This document shows, one piece after another, positions 1 to 12,103 of a stretch of DNA of 64,000 bases (position 1 is its first letter; the number at the start of each line of letters is the position of its first letter). Both the position numbers and the translations under genes were made by a program. This DNA comes from Argentina anserina (Eukaryota; Streptophyta; Magnoliopsida; Rosales; Rosaceae), in contig NC_065877.1 of the NCBI RefSeq assembly GCF_933775445.1, positions 15,934,001 through 15,998,000 of the forward strand, given 5' to 3'. The notes under the pieces were generated by a model that was not told where the DNA came from, searched no databases, and worked only from the letters and a program-made list of their open reading frames with translations.

Positions 1-379
1 TACGAACTCTGATTTGGGCATGCCACGTATTGATAGGAGCACAAAGTGTGACGTTCTTAATGTGATTATGCCCTATTCTTACTCTTTTTACCTCTTATTT
101 AATATGTTTTAGTTTCTTTTGTATGAATAAGTGTCTAGGTAGAGCTTATATCAATTATGAGTGAATTGATGATGAAATCGTGCTAAGTGTTAAGAATCAT
201 TGTTGAAATATGATTCCTTGTTCGAGTAGGATTCATCGTTTCGTATTTCTTTGTTTCTAACGTACTTATTCTTATTAGGAAATACAAATCCATGTTGGAG
301 AAGGAAAGCAATCCTAGTTCCACAAGGAAAGAGAAGAAGATACACTTAAAATCCCAATCCATGCAAGAATTAAAATGCT

Positions 380-1070
380 GTCAAGATTCGTAGCCCAACT
401 TTGACGGGGTCTCCTGGATAGCTCCGATCGAGTTAGAAAACATACCTTATATGGATATAAAGATGTGTGAGTCTAGTTTCTGCAGGATTTAGAATCAAAT
501 CAATATCTTATTCCTACAGGGAGATATGACTGAATCATTACTCGGAGGTCCAGTGAGCTCGGCGGAATTATCTCAGCTATTGATTTGCTTTTGATCCAAG
601 GGCTATGAGGGAAACTTGGGACCTTATTTCTCCTGCATATAGAGCATAAATATGTATCAGAATCTCCATAAATCCCTGCACCAAACAATGTCAAAGAAGA
701 CATGCAAAAAATTAAATGAGAAGAGACAAGAAAGTCAAAGAAGACATGCAGCAAATTTAATGAGGAGATGTAAGAAAAATGCTGCAACAATTAAGACTTT
801 TGCTGCCTTCCTAATTCAAAGGAAGAAATGTGTGAAAAAAAATCAGCATTAAAGGAGGAAGAAGATATACAATTAATGCAAAAGATATGCAATCCTTTTA
901 GAAATTAGAATTCTGGCAGTGCAGATCATCCAAATTTGACGGGCTCTCCTGGACAGCTCAAAATTATTGAGAAAATGCATGATATATGGATGAAAAGCCA
1001 CGGAAGTCTAGTTGAAATTGTCAGTTGGAATCATCTCAATATCTATTTCCTAGAGAAAGTTATGGCTACA
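380..1070 (+). repeat. Degenerate direct duplication inside the LTR-like region
   Basis: Two segments of about 140 bp, near 380-530 and 930-1070, share the same order of short blocks: tttgacggg, tctcctgga, agctc, atatggat, agtctagtt, atcaatatct and ttcctaca/ttcctaga. The intervening 400 bp is A-rich. Internal tandem duplications of this kind are common in U3 regions. Confidence 0.5.
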
Positions 1071-1168
1071 ACAAGAGACAAAGGTCAGATCTGCCAAATC
1101 TAGGAAACCTCAAACAATTTGGTTTCAACTTTGTGGACTTTGTGGCCATCCTCCCTTGGGTTTCTTCC

Positions 1169-1183
1169 TCTATATATAGCACC
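1169..1183 (+). promoter_or_regulatory. TATA box of the LTR-like region
   Basis: The sequence tctatatatagcacc, followed by a C/A-rich stretch, is a classical plant TATA context. It sits mid-way through the LTR-like block, as expected for a U3/R boundary. No coding sequence follows that would make it a host promoter. Confidence 0.4.
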
Positions 1184-2854
1184 TCATTTCCACATAAAAT
1201 TATCATCAACCTTGCTCTTAAGACTAGCCAAAGTTCTGCCTTAAACACTACTCATCATCCTCAAAGCCATTCAAGGCGAAAACACTATCTTTCCTTCATT
1301 CCATTCGATCCAAAGCGCTACGCCTAGGATTTCCATTCAATTTGAAGCCGTGCTGCCTTGTTTTGATACCGCTAAGGAGATTTACAAAGTGTAACTCGTT
1401 ACTTCTTCACTTATGTTTTCGGTTTGGATTCTTTGTGTGATGTTGTTTATGTTTTTGGCTAGTTTCGAATTTGTAGAATACTCTTATGTAGTTTACGATT
1501 TTATAAGATGTTATAAAGTAGTTATGATTTTGTTTTCTATGATTTCTATGTAGATGTCGTGAGTTTATAATTCAATGATTTAATGATTCTGTTTCTTGGG
1601 CGTTAACTATATGTGATTCAAGGCGCTAAGTTAGTTTTGCATATAGGATTCTTAAATGTTTTTGTTAACTTGTTAAAGTAAGTGACATGCTTGACTTATT
1701 AATAATCACTAGGAATTAACCATGATCCGTTTGTTATCTAAGATGCGCTAAGTAATTAGATAATAGATGAATCAATGAAGTGGTAAGATTGAGAATGACA
1801 TGTTACCTTGTAATTTCTAAGCGCTAAGATAGGATTACAAGGCCATGTTTAGAGTTAGGGATGCGCTAAGTAACCTAGTTCGGCATTAGGTTGTTGTTTG
1901 TTCACTCAATACTTGTCCGCTAAGGCTCGGTGATTGCATAGGATGAGATTATGATTTTGAAGCTACTTGTGACGTTTTGTTTGGTGATGTTCATGTGTTG
2001 GTTGGTTGATCACATGTATATATTAGTTTAGGATTTATTTTTATGTTCTTGATCCGATCCGATCCTATATCAAATCTTTATATCTCTTATGAATTCGTTG
2101 TTAAATGTTTGTGATTCTTTACCCTGGTTGGATCTCCGGTTTGTGAACGATACCCTCTTGATTTATACTACTAATGATGCTTACAGGGTTAATATTGATC
2201 TCGAGTAATCGAACCAATCACGTATCTATAAACTCGTATCGACGAGCTCTACAACTTTCGTGAAGGATGTTTATGAGATTCTCAACAAATTAAAAGTTAA
2301 CTCATGACCCCTCTCTAAAACGTTTCTAAGTAATCATTCACTCGATCACTTTCGTTGCCACTCTCGTACTATAAAATCGACCACCACCAAATAATAATCC
2401 CCGAAGAATACTTAAAAAGTAATTACAAATTTTCAGGATATTACAGATCATATGACATATGCCGCATCATGCTAAAATAATTTTTGCTCCTCAGAAAAAC
2501 CCTCTTTTCTGTCAGTTGCTAATGGGAATAGAATGCATATCTTAGGAAAGAGAAACATAAATTGATTTTCTGACCATAAATAGCCAAGTGTCATGTATGT
2601 GCATCCTTTCCTTTCAAGCTCTTATATGTTGGGAGATTGACTCATCTATTGAATTGTTTGGTTTTATTCTCTCCATCCAATGTCATATTTCAGGTACGAG
2701 CGAAATGAGGAAGATTGGTGAGGGGTTTTACCTGAATGGATTATACTATATTTCCACTTCCCTAAACTTTACAAAAAGTCTTCTTGCTGAATCGAAGTCA
2801 TCTACTCGAAAGTAGCTGTGGCACATACGTTTAGCTCATCCTTCAACTCATGTT

Positions 2855-3085
2855 TTGTCTCATCTATTCCCCAATCTATGTAAACCTATTTTGGAGTCTG
2901 AAATTTGTCACAAATCCAAATCTACTAGACTAGTTTTTCCGAACTCTTTATCTAGAGCTTCTAGGGAATTTGAACTTGTTCATTCTGATGTATGGGGACC
3001 TGTAAAAATGAAATTTTTTTATGGTTGTAGATATTACGTCTCTTTTATTGATGATTTTTCTAGAACCACGTTTGTATATCTTTAG
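2855..3085 (+). pseudogene. Copia integrase fragment
   Basis: A 76-codon open stretch holds the start of the integrase core: an HSDVWGP block and the FIDDFSR block with the first catalytic Asp residues. It ends at a stop where copia integrases continue into the K-x-F linker. Upstream, the zinc-binding H/C region is eroded. It is a relic of the surrounding copia element. Confidence 0.8.
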
Positions 3086-4351
3086 AAACATAAAAAATGA
3101 GGTCAAGAAGAGCTTTGAGAATTTTCACAATTTGGTTTAAAACCATTTTTCCTCAAATACATGCATGTGAGCTCAAACAATGGCACTGAATATACTTCAA
3201 ATCTCATGTAGAATTATCTCAGTAAGCATGGCATTCTTCATCAAACAAGCCAGCAAATTGGTGTGTCTGAGAGGAAAAATAGGGATATGTTAGAAAAAAC
3301 TCGAGCTATAATGATTCAAGCCAATGTTCTAAACAGATTTTGGTCTAATGTTATCCAAACAGCTGCATACATCATCAACAGACTGTCCTCAAGGGTTCTT
3401 GGATTTAAACCTCCTTATTCAGTGTTGAAGGGAAGAGATTAACATTGATTATCTCAGAATCTTTGGTTGTGTTTGTTATGTTCATGTGCAGCCTCATCCT
3501 AGAGACAAGCTTGATCTCAGAGCTTTGAAGTGTGCATTTCTGGAATATTCATCATCTCAAAAAGGATATAAATGCTATGATCCAATTTCCAGAAAAAATC
3601 ATTCGGTCTAGAGATGTTAGATTTGATAAATTTAATTCTTTTTTTCAAAGCCATGAAAATGATCTGTTGCAGGGGGAGCTATTTGATATGCATGTAGTTG
3701 TGCTTGCAAATAGGCCAACATAAGGGTTTTCATAGGTGCTTGCAAGACCTGCATATGTGTCTGCAAGGTATGCAGAAGAGTCTGCAGAAACTGCATAAAA
3801 TCTTGCAGCAGTACAAAGTCCTGCACAAAATGTTTTTCCTTCCACTAAAAGTAGCACAAGTCATTCAGATGATGAATCAAATGCTAACAATGATGAATAT
3901 GATCATGAGAATCAAGAAGTTCAAGAGCTTCCAGCTCCCAGAAGAAATCCTAGTCGGACTAGGAATCTTCCTGCAAAACTGTAAGGTTTTGAGTTTATAA
4001 ACCTAAGCATCCTCTTTGAAATTTAGTTGTTCCAGCCAGTGCTTCATCTTCATATTGTGTATTTATCGGTAAAATTAATCATGTTACTGAACCTCGAAGC
4101 TTTGCATAAGCTAATGAGTCTGTAGTATGGAAGAAAGCAATGGAAGAATAACTCAAGGCCCTGGATGATAATCAGACATTGAGCATTGTTCGAGAATCAA
4201 AAGGTCAAAAATTGTTGGTGCCAAATGGGTTTACAAAACCAAGTTTCACTCTAATGGTGAAGTTGAGAGGTGTAAGGCCAGATTAGTGGCGCGTGGTTTT
4301 ACTTAGACCTTTGGAGTTGACTACAAATAGACATTTGCTCATGTAGCCAAG

Positions 4352-4825
4352 ATGAACACTGTTAGGGTCCTCTTGTCTGTAGCTATTAATTCTGGATGGT
4401 CTCTTTATCATATGGATGTAAAGAATGCATTTCTTCACAGTGATCTTGAGGAAGATGTTTACATGAAGCTTCCACATGGTCATCCTCGAGAGCATGAACC
4501 ATGTATGGTCTGTAAATTGTACAAAGTCATTTATGGTCTTAAACAATCTCCTAGAGCCTGGTATTTTAAGCTCAGTTCTGTTTTGTTTAAATGTAGATTT
4601 AAACGTGGAGCTAGTGATTCCTCTTTGTTTCGAACTCGAAAGGCTGGAAGATTAATTTTGCTGGTTTATGTTGATGACCTTATTATTACTGGTGATAGTG
4701 AAGATGAGATTAAAGCTCTAAAATCTACTTTGCATGCTACTTTCTCCATAAATGATCTTGGTCATCTCAGATACTTTTTTGGCATTGAAATGGATCACAC
4801 TCCTGCTGGCATTTTCTTGGATTAG
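4352..4825 (+). pseudogene. Copia reverse transcriptase fragment
   Basis: This is the longest open piece of the element, 157 codons. It carries the plant copia RT signature order: MNTVRVLLSVA, HMDVKNAFLH, the LKQSPRAW block, LVYVDDLIITG with the YVDD catalytic pair, then FGIE. A stop before the fragment (in FT*TFGVDY) and one right after it break the frame, so no functional enzyme can be made. Confidence 0.88.
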
Positions 4826-5399
4826 AGAAAGTACAACATTGATTTGTTAGAAGAAGTTGATATGGGTTCATGTAAATGAGTAAAGACTCCTCTTCCAAGT
4901 CAACACAAGCTTGAAGCTGAAGGTGAACCATTTCATAATGTTACTAATTATCAGAGGCTGGTAGGTAGACTTATCAATCTCAATTATTAGGCCTGACATT
5001 ACATATGCGGTGAGTTTATTGAGTCAGCACATGCACTCTTCAACTATGCATCACTATAATTTGGTTAAGCGATTGCTGAGGTATCTAAAAGGGTCCATCA
5101 CCAGAGGCATTGTGATGCATAGACATGATCACTTCAAGTTGGAAGGTTTCACTGACTCTGATTGGGCATGAAATGTGGTTGATCGAAAGTCCACTACTGG
5201 CTACTACACCTTTGTCGGTGGAATCTTGTTACATAGAAGAGTAAAAAACAATCAGTTGTTGCTTGTTCGAGTGCAGAGGCAGAATACAGAGCCATGACCT
5301 CTACTGCTTGTGAGCTAGTCTGGCTAAACATTTTGCTTGGTGATTTTGGTATTCAGTGCTCCTTGCCTATTACTCTTCATTGCGACAATCAAGCTATAA

Positions 5400-5618
5400 A
5401 TGCATATTGCAACAAATCATGTTTTTCATGAACGCACTAAGCATATGGAAGTTGACTGTCACTTTGTACGAGATCAAGTTCAATCTAGTATCATTGTTAC
5501 CGAGTATGTAAGATCATGTGATCAATTAGCAAATGTGTTTACTAAACTTTTGCCATTTGCTCAATTTGATCGTTTGTTGGTCAAGATTGGTTGTCGTTTC
5601 TCTCTAGCATGCGCTTGA
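5400..5618 (+). pseudogene. Copia RNase H C-terminal fragment
   Basis: A 72-codon open stretch matches the end of copia polyproteins: HERTKHMEVDCHFVRD, then QLANVFTKLL. It ends directly before the polypurine tract. The RNase H start (FTDSDWA) is upstream near 5150 in another frame, interrupted by stops. Confidence 0.85.
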
Positions 5619-5625
5619 GGGGGAG
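5615..5625 (+). other. Polypurine tract of the copia element
   Basis: The sequence tgagggggag sits immediately before the TGTTGAAGTG that opens the 3' LTR. This is the standard copia arrangement for priming plus-strand synthesis and fixes the LTR start. Confidence 0.8.
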
Positions 5626-6019
5626 TGTTGAAGTGCAGGGTATGTTCGCTAAAGGTTGGCGTGCGTTCGCCGAGGCTAGCAAGTTGGTGGTCGTTTTGTC
5701 CCTTTAGTGTCATTTCTAGTTAAAGGGAGTTGCTTGTTCATGTCGTATGGAGTAGTCTTTAGCTGTATTTAATGTTGGATCATGGCTGTAAATTTGTTCT
5801 CCTCAAATCATGACTCCTTATTTTTCAATCTTTCCTTTGTTCCTTAATTTATGGATCTGTAATTAATGTAGCCGTTTACTGTTTCAGTAAGTTAGAGTAG
5901 TTAGATTGTTAGCTTCTCTTTTTCTCTTGCTATATTAGAGAAGCTTTGTATCCTGTTTTAAAAAAAATGAGAAATACAAACATTGGAAATTCTCCAAGTT
6001 CATCTCTTGGTTTCATTCA
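5626..6019 (+). repeat. Copia 3' LTR
   Basis: It starts TGTTGAAG directly after the polypurine tract. It contains a long T-rich stretch and the usual terminal copia block (attagagaagctttgtatcc, then a run of A and gagaaatacaaacatt). The probable end is the CA at about 6019. The partner LTR is missing from the window, so the end and TSD cannot be verified. Confidence 0.7.
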
Positions 6020-7437
6020 TAATTTAAATAGCAAGGACCATGGCCAAGGATCAGAGGTTATATACTTTCAAGAGGTAAGGGTATTCCGGTTTAAGGCTGT
6101 GAATCAAGTCGAGACCGAGAAGCAAGCAAAAGTGAAGGTGACTTCTCATGGCTAGACTCTCAGCTGCGAAGTCTGCAAATTTTGTCCAGCGCCACCATAC
6201 AATGCCCCGCCACTGCCGACGCTGGAACCAGTGTCAATGCCAATGCCAATGCGGCAATGCCCTCACTGTCACACATGGAGCGTAGAACTTGTGTATGCAC
6301 AGACTAGGTTTAGCTTAAGAGAGACAATATTGTCCACTATAACTGAAAAATACCTAAATACTTCATTGGTATTTGAGAGAACGACCCCGATAAACTGTCC
6401 GTTTGCGTTATCATAGTATGAACCATCTATGATAACTTAAAACCTTATCAAAAATCAAAACCAACTATCATTGTGCTATCTGGAACCATCAGTATCAAAG
6501 TGGCACACTGAAGGAGGCTTCCGTTTATCTCCCCTCAACCCTCTAGCAACCTTATGATTATAATTTGAGTATTTGGTTGTAGCTTGTAACCTTATAAATA
6601 TAATTTTCTCATTTTAAACATTATAATGTCCATGAAATTGTTTGGTTTGCAGTTGATTTATAAAACCAGCATTTGCAATTGTTTTGTAACCGTATTATGA
6701 AGAAGTACAAGGTTCTCATTTGGTCATTCGGTAATGTTTATGCTACTGTGACATACGTATTAGTTTATTATCCTCGCAAATCAATACATCAGTGTACAAT
6801 AAGCAGATACACAATTAGTTTGTGGATCATTGGCGTACATCCAATTGTGAGAGTATTTTCTAGCTTTAGTTTCACATAAAAATATTATCCATTGAAACTA
6901 TTAACAGAGGAACTATGACTAGAAGTCTAGAACTAATGACCTGCATTCCACCTCACATATGTTGCTGGTTAAATAGTCTCTCTGAAGATTGTTTAGTAAC
7001 TTCGAGTCGAGATTAGAGCATATCTACGCCCCAAAGTCCTTTTGATTCATAAGAGATATGATTAAGCTTCTCATAACGATATGCTTTTTGTAGATAGGAA
7101 CCATCACTTCGTTTAAAATGAACTTTGATTAGGAGTTTGAGGACCCTCCATGTTTTTGTTAAACTAGTCTTTGTAACCTCCTGGGTCCCCAGACAAATCA
7201 AGAAGGCATCTCAATCATAAATTAACAAACACTCATTCAAAGTCGCTATACTTTTAAGATGATTATGAGTTATTTGTGTCATAATTCCATTGGATGATAA
7301 TATCTTTTGTTGGGTTTGTTGATTGATTGCTACTGCGTGCTCACCCCCTTTGCTCTAATCTTTGTTTTCATTCTACATAATATGCATTATCAAGAGGCAG
7401 ACTTTTTATAATCACATCTACGTCTAATTCATGCACT
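6020..7437. other. Intergenic, no gene seen
   Basis: About 1.4 kb with only short open frames of no recognisable content and several stretches of simple A/T composition. I see no promoter, RNA gene or repeat structure I can defend. Confidence 0.6.
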
Positions 7438-8083
7438 GAATTTAGTAGGGCTGAGCACGGGATGAGACGGGACGAAGCTTATTACACGTCGCATCTCACT
7501 TTTTTGAAATGGGATAGGGGTTTTTGAGAAAGCATCTCATTCAGGATTAATTTCGGTTGAGATCGAGACGGAACAAGCTTAATCTCACCGTCCCATGACT
7601 TAAATATACCTAATTTCTCAATTCTCACATACAATTATCATTCAAAATTTCAAGTAATTCAACTATGAATTAACAACATTGAGTCATTTAAATAGTCCAA
7701 GCAATCCATCATAAGTCCATCACACACATAAAACATCAATCCATCACAAACTTAAATATTAAGTTAGTCACAAAACAAACATGAAACATGAAACATGAAA
7801 CATGAAACAGAGGTACAAACTTAAACATCGATTATATTTACAACCGGTACAAACTTCCTCTTTTCTTTTCCTCTTAGAGTTGGAGGTGGATGTAGAACAC
7901 GAATCTGAAAACAAACAAGAAAATGCATACACGTGTACAAATAAAATGTAATTTATTGAATATCAAGCGCGGGGTTACAATCTTTGTGAACTCCTCTGAT
8001 TCTATCTCCGTATATGACTTGGCTCAAGGGTGACGTGCACTTGATCTTGAGAATTTGAGTTTAATTTGGATTTGGATTTTGGT

Positions 8084-8330
8084 GAAGAACGAGCGATTTG
8101 GCCGCTTGATGATTCTTCGTGGACTTGAGTTTGGATTTGGATTTCATGAAGAACGAGCGATTTGGCCGCTTGATGATTCTTCGTGGATTTGAGTTTGGAT
8201 TTGAATTTGATGAAGAACGAGCGATTTGGTCGCTTGATGATTCTTCGTGGACTTGAGTTTGGATTTGGATTTGATGAAGAACGAGCGATTTGGTGGCTTG
8301 ACGATTCTTCGTGGATTTGATGGTCTTCGT
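8084..8330. repeat. 64-bp minisatellite within the hAT element
   Basis: The unit beginning gaagaacgagcgatttgg recurs at 8084, 8148, 8212 and 8276, an exact 64-bp period over nearly four copies. The last copy decays into shorter ttcgtgga-cttga repeats that run to about 8365. Because 64 is not a multiple of three, successive copies are read in different frames. Confidence 0.9.
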
Positions 8331-8431
8331 GGACTTGATGATCTTCGTGGACTTGAGAGACTTCGGGATTTGTCGAGAATGATCTTGCTCAAGTGATTTT
8401 CTCTCTTATTCTCAAGTCCCATTCTCTTCAT
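8144..8431 (-). CDS. Small basic, Ser/Arg/Pro-rich frame inside hAT element
   Basis: A 95-codon frame begins MKRMGLENKRE and contains SSPRR-type repeats and Lys/Ser-rich repeats derived from the minisatellite. A TATA-like actataaatacc lies just upstream on the minus strand (about 8440-8452), so transcription is plausible. I recognise no protein family, and the frame may simply be open minisatellite. It could be a leftover first exon of a deleted transposase, but nothing in it resembles a BED finger. Confidence 0.25.
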   Translation of the reverse strand: MKRMGLENKRENHLSKIILDKSRSLSSPRRSSSPRRPSNPRRIVKPPNRSFFIKSKSKLKSTKNHQATKSLVLHQIQIQTQIHEESSSGQIARSS

Positions 8432-9358
8432 GTTTGAATGTGGTATTTATAGTGTCAAGGTTTCTATTTTGTAGAATATTTTAATGACACTAAAATAATA
8501 AATTCTTTAATTGTATAATTAAATCAATATGTATTTTCCGATTTAATTTAAAATTAGTTATTCTCATAACTAAATTAAACAGAAAATAATTGACTTAATT
8601 ATGACCGTTACGAAATTTATTAATTTAATCAAATGTCCGATTACCATTTCGAATCGACAATGACATTCAATTTTCCAATGCAATTCGGAATCACGTAGCT
8701 TCGATTACGATCATCAGTTTATGTGCTGACACGAGTTTTATTCGGATCCGCACCAACTTTGTTGACTTTTGGGCCATGTGTGCAATTTTTTCGGGTCCTT
8801 GGTCGATTTAATTATTTAATGAAGATAATTTACTTCATTAAATTTCATATGTCTACAGTGGACAAATGTTCCTACTTGAAATAGTGTTCTCATAATCTTA
8901 AAAAGGGACAAAGAGTCCAAGAGTAAGTTTCTTAACTAGATCTCTACAAATGTATCAGCAAAATGAGTGTGGTTATAGATGTTGCAAGTGACTACTAGCC
9001 AAAACTAAACCCATATTTGGATTTTGCAGGATGAACTCATTACCTTGTAATACATCAGTTCATTTAACCATAAAAATGAACGAACAATGTAACAAATTGC
9101 ACATGTCTTGATTGCTAATTTAGTAACTACAATTGTTCGAGTATCATAATTTGTGAGGACAGTAAATTTCATACTGACTTTGATATGACAGCATACCTCT
9201 CTATAAGAAATCTAATGCACATACCATTCAATTTAAAGAAAAATTATTATGTGGAACACGACGGGATCGATATTTTTAGATCTCTGTCACATCTCATTCC
9301 TAGAAATTTCTGGATGGGATCGGGATTTCAGCTTTTTATGCCCACCCCTAGAATTTAG

Positions 9359-11235
9359 CTTAATCATTCTCTTAGGAACTTGGGGAATCAATTTATGTTA
9401 TCAACAACGATATACGTATGGTCCTCAGACTAAAGAGGGAGAGGGCAAGAACTCAAAGATGAAGTTAGCAATTTAAAGATGAATCAAGCTTGCTGGAATC
9501 AGTAGTGGTAAAAATGAACAAGTGAACAAAACGATGCTGTATCTGCCACTATTGTAGTTGTAAGTTCCCCTCATAAGTTATTCTTTTTCTTGTATCAATG
9601 AACCTTTCATTAATACTGCAAGAGTTTTAGTCAAAATTTGTAAGTCTATGTTTCTGAGTTGTTAGTCTCTGTTGTTAGTCTCTGTTCATGTTAAGCTATT
9701 ACGTATCTCAGAATTAATTACTATCAAAGATTAGTCACATTTATTGATGATAGAAAATTGTGACTACAACGTATACAACATATACACGGCGAGGAGTGCA
9801 GGTGTGTAAGGACTTTGATTGCTTAACCAGTTCAGTAACTTACATCCATACTGAACTGACATTGAGCACATATACTATATATTTGATCTTAGCTTATATT
9901 TAACGTTTGAGCTTAGATTATTCTTTGTCGAGCTCGTTGTCTCTAAACACTAGTTAAGGTTCCACTCTATTTCTTCTTCTCTGTTGTATATATCTAGAAC
10001 ATAAGGCTCCATTAAACATGTACATATAGGCCTCTAAAATCTCATAATTTGCCCTCAACATATTAAATATATAATCTTAGATTTTCGATGGACTAATATT
10101 CAGCAAGGTCCTGAACACTGGGCGCGGACTTATGATATCTAAATTTAGTGGTAGGTAAGTTATAGTGACAAGTATCACAAGCACTACATTGCAATATATC
10201 ACATGCATAGAGAAGGAAATATACCAAATTAGACTAGGCTCATGACTCACAACGACACGACCGTCATATATATGCTCCATACATTTCTAGCCAAATGGTG
10301 TCCATTTAACTTGATAGTGCTATAGCTAATTAGGGCGAAGCATATATAATCAAACCAAGCATCTCTTTTCTTTCTCTGACTTCTATTATTGTGAGAGAGA
10401 CCAATTGAAATTTGCTTTCTTGCTTTAGTTTGTTGGTTGGAACTCTTTAGCCATTATTTCTTCATTTTAATTTTTGTTCTAATTAAATGAGATAATCCAT
10501 GCAACTAATTCCCCTCTCGTGGCTCCATCAATATCAGATCTTTTAAGTAGAAATCTCCATTATTGGAAACATTATGGGGACTGTTTACCATCATGGAAAT
10601 CAAATATATTATGATAAGCAATCTGTAAACCAAAATAATTCGGAGAGTTTGATATGTCATTTTCCTGATTAAGAAGTAGTTGAATATTAATAAATTTCCA
10701 AAATACAAGTTGAATATATCAAATTAGATGTAGATTATAAATCAATTTTTCATGCCGACATACTTGTACTATCAAGTAATCGTTGTGAATGTGATATACT
10801 TGTACTATCATGCCGACATACATATGTAGACCTTATAAAACATTTAATTAACAGAAATGATCGTCCACACTTGCATGAACAATTGTGTTGAACAAAAATC
10901 AAGTAGTAACACATACATGCATTATGCAATCTATTTTGTTATATATAGCTAGGTGGATCAAACATTTCCATCATCAGAGTACCCACATTTGAAGCTTTGC
11001 AACTAATGACAAAACCAATCGCTTCAATAAGATTGTACCACATACGTACCCAAACCATGTCAATCACTGCAATGAACCATTTCTTTCTATCGAAATTCAT
11101 ATTATAGAAATTTACGACCTCTTCTATAATTAAAAATGGATTCTTAATGATCCGGTTCAGCTGGGTCATCAATGGATTGTTGATCCCTTTGAGGATCAAA
11201 AATCCTCTTTTGTCTTTGGTTTCATGTAGGGCACC
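9359..11235. other. Intergenic, no gene identified
   Basis: About 1.9 kb of AT-rich sequence. The only frame of note is on the minus strand at 10939-11199 (86 codons, starting MILKGINNPLMTQ). It is Ile/Met/Trp-rich and resembles no family I know. A direct repeat of a dozen bases (atacttgtactatca) occurs twice near 10760 and 10795. Confidence 0.5.
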
Positions 11236-11243
11236 TCCTCAAG

Positions 11244-12095
11244 TAAGGGTGGGCTCGGGCCGGAATCGGCCACTTTTTGCCTGAATCCTAGACCAGACTG
11301 GTGGCTATTTTTTTCATACCAGTTCACAGTTGAAATTTGGAGAAACCGGTTAGGACCGGACTAAGCCGGGCCGACATGCCGAAACAAGCCCAAAATTAGT
11401 ATTGTTCCAGAACTTTCAGTGTTCATATAATCTTGTGTTTCTAGATATTCCAGTTCGAAACTAAATGTCCCAATCAGTACTGAACAATATAACAAACACA
11501 AACGAAAGTATTGAATCAGCATTCATCTTCATTAACAGTGAAGTAGAGATTCATTCAGCTTAGTGAGCTTACCTTCTCAGCTTCTCATAATCTCGTTCTC
11601 GACGGCAAAATGGCAAATCGCTTTAGAGTTTGGATGTTGGGTAAATCGACAACAATAGGAATTGGGAAAATTGATGTGGCTAGTGGCTACTTTCAGAGAC
11701 TCATTGTTGAATTTGAAGAGAGTATGTAAGTATTTATGTGTTTGAGTGGCACAATTTGAAAGAGACTAAGAGAGAATGAAACTATGAAAGAGAGAGAGAG
11801 AGAGAACTGCGCGATTTTGAGGTTTGAGTGTTTCTGAGGGTTTTTATCGGAGTATAATCAAGTGTAAGTGATACTAAGATATAAGTATATAACTTTAAAA
11901 TTAACCTATAAATGAAGTACACGTATACACTCGGGCCCTTCGGGCTTTTTGACCTTAAATTGTGAAAGCTCGAACCCAGCCCGACGCAGACAAAGGCCCA
12001 ACCCAGATAGCAAAAACACTAAAAGCTAGGACCAACCAGATCAGTTCGGTCCAATTCCACCGGGTTTTTTTTTTTAGGTTTTATGCCCACCCTTA
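11244..12095. mobile_element. Short non-autonomous hAT element
   Basis: The 852-bp element has a perfect 8-bp TSD, tcctcaag, at 11236-11243 and 12096-12103. Terminal inverted repeats read taagggtgggctcgggc on the left and taagggtgggcataaaac on the reversed right end. GC-rich subterminal blocks with ccggac / cgggcc motifs flank an AT-rich core that has a GA microsatellite near 11790. There is no coding capacity. The termini resemble those of the element at 7446-9350, so both probably used related transposases. Confidence 0.9.
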
Positions 12096-12103
12096 TCCTC
12101 AAG

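Larger units (their letters stand above)
1..2440 (+). repeat. Long-LTR-like retrotransposon remnant
   Basis: No gene is readable here. The stretch looks like the U3-R-U5 of a long LTR, possibly Ty3/gypsy. A possible start is the TG at 31. A TATA box (tctatatatagcacc) lies near 1170, followed by an untranslated A/T-rich leader. Stop-rich sequence with a recurring cgctaag motif runs to about 1930. A degenerate direct duplication is present (about 380-530 against 930-1070, both beginning near gacggg-tctcctgga). No flanking TSD or matching second LTR is seen in the window, so boundaries and superfamily are inference. Confidence 0.4.
2690..5616 (+). mobile_element. Ty1/copia retrotransposon internal region, degraded
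   Basis: Copia polyprotein remnants occur in the usual order. A pre-integrase segment (GLYYIS, then LWHIRLAHPS across a stop) covers about 2700-2880. The integrase core (HSDVWGP, YYVSFIDDFSR) lies near 2975-3085, then continues in broken frame with the second catalytic Asp replaced (SSNNGTEY). Reverse transcriptase starts near 4150 and is open at 4352-4825, with MDVKNAFLH, the KQSPRAW block and an intact YVDDLIITG. RNase H follows about 5130-5610 (HERTKHMEVDCHFVRD). Stop codons and frameshifts interrupt every domain, gag and protease are absent, and no 5' LTR is seen. The element is dead and 5'-truncated. A TGCA-rich degenerate repeat at about 3730-3830 fills the integrase-RT spacer. Confidence 0.9.
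7446..9350 (-). mobile_element. Non-autonomous hAT-type transposon
   Basis: The 1905-bp element is bounded by a perfect 8-bp duplication, gaatttag, at 7438-7445 and 9351-9358. Its ends are imperfect inverted repeats (tagggctgagcacgggat against taggggtgggcataaaaa when reversed). They are followed by subterminal gacgggac / gatgggatcggg blocks on both sides. An 8-bp TSD with a TAGGG terminus is characteristic of the hAT superfamily. No transposase is encoded. Inside are a 64-bp minisatellite and a small minus-strand frame with its own TATA box. Confidence 0.88.

Noticed and set aside
7446..9350. Autonomous hAT transposase
   Set aside because: I looked for BED finger and hATC dimerisation motifs in all frames and saw none.
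10939..11199. 86-codon minus-strand frame as a gene
   Set aside because: No family resemblance, promoter or splice context; AT-rich intergenic composition.
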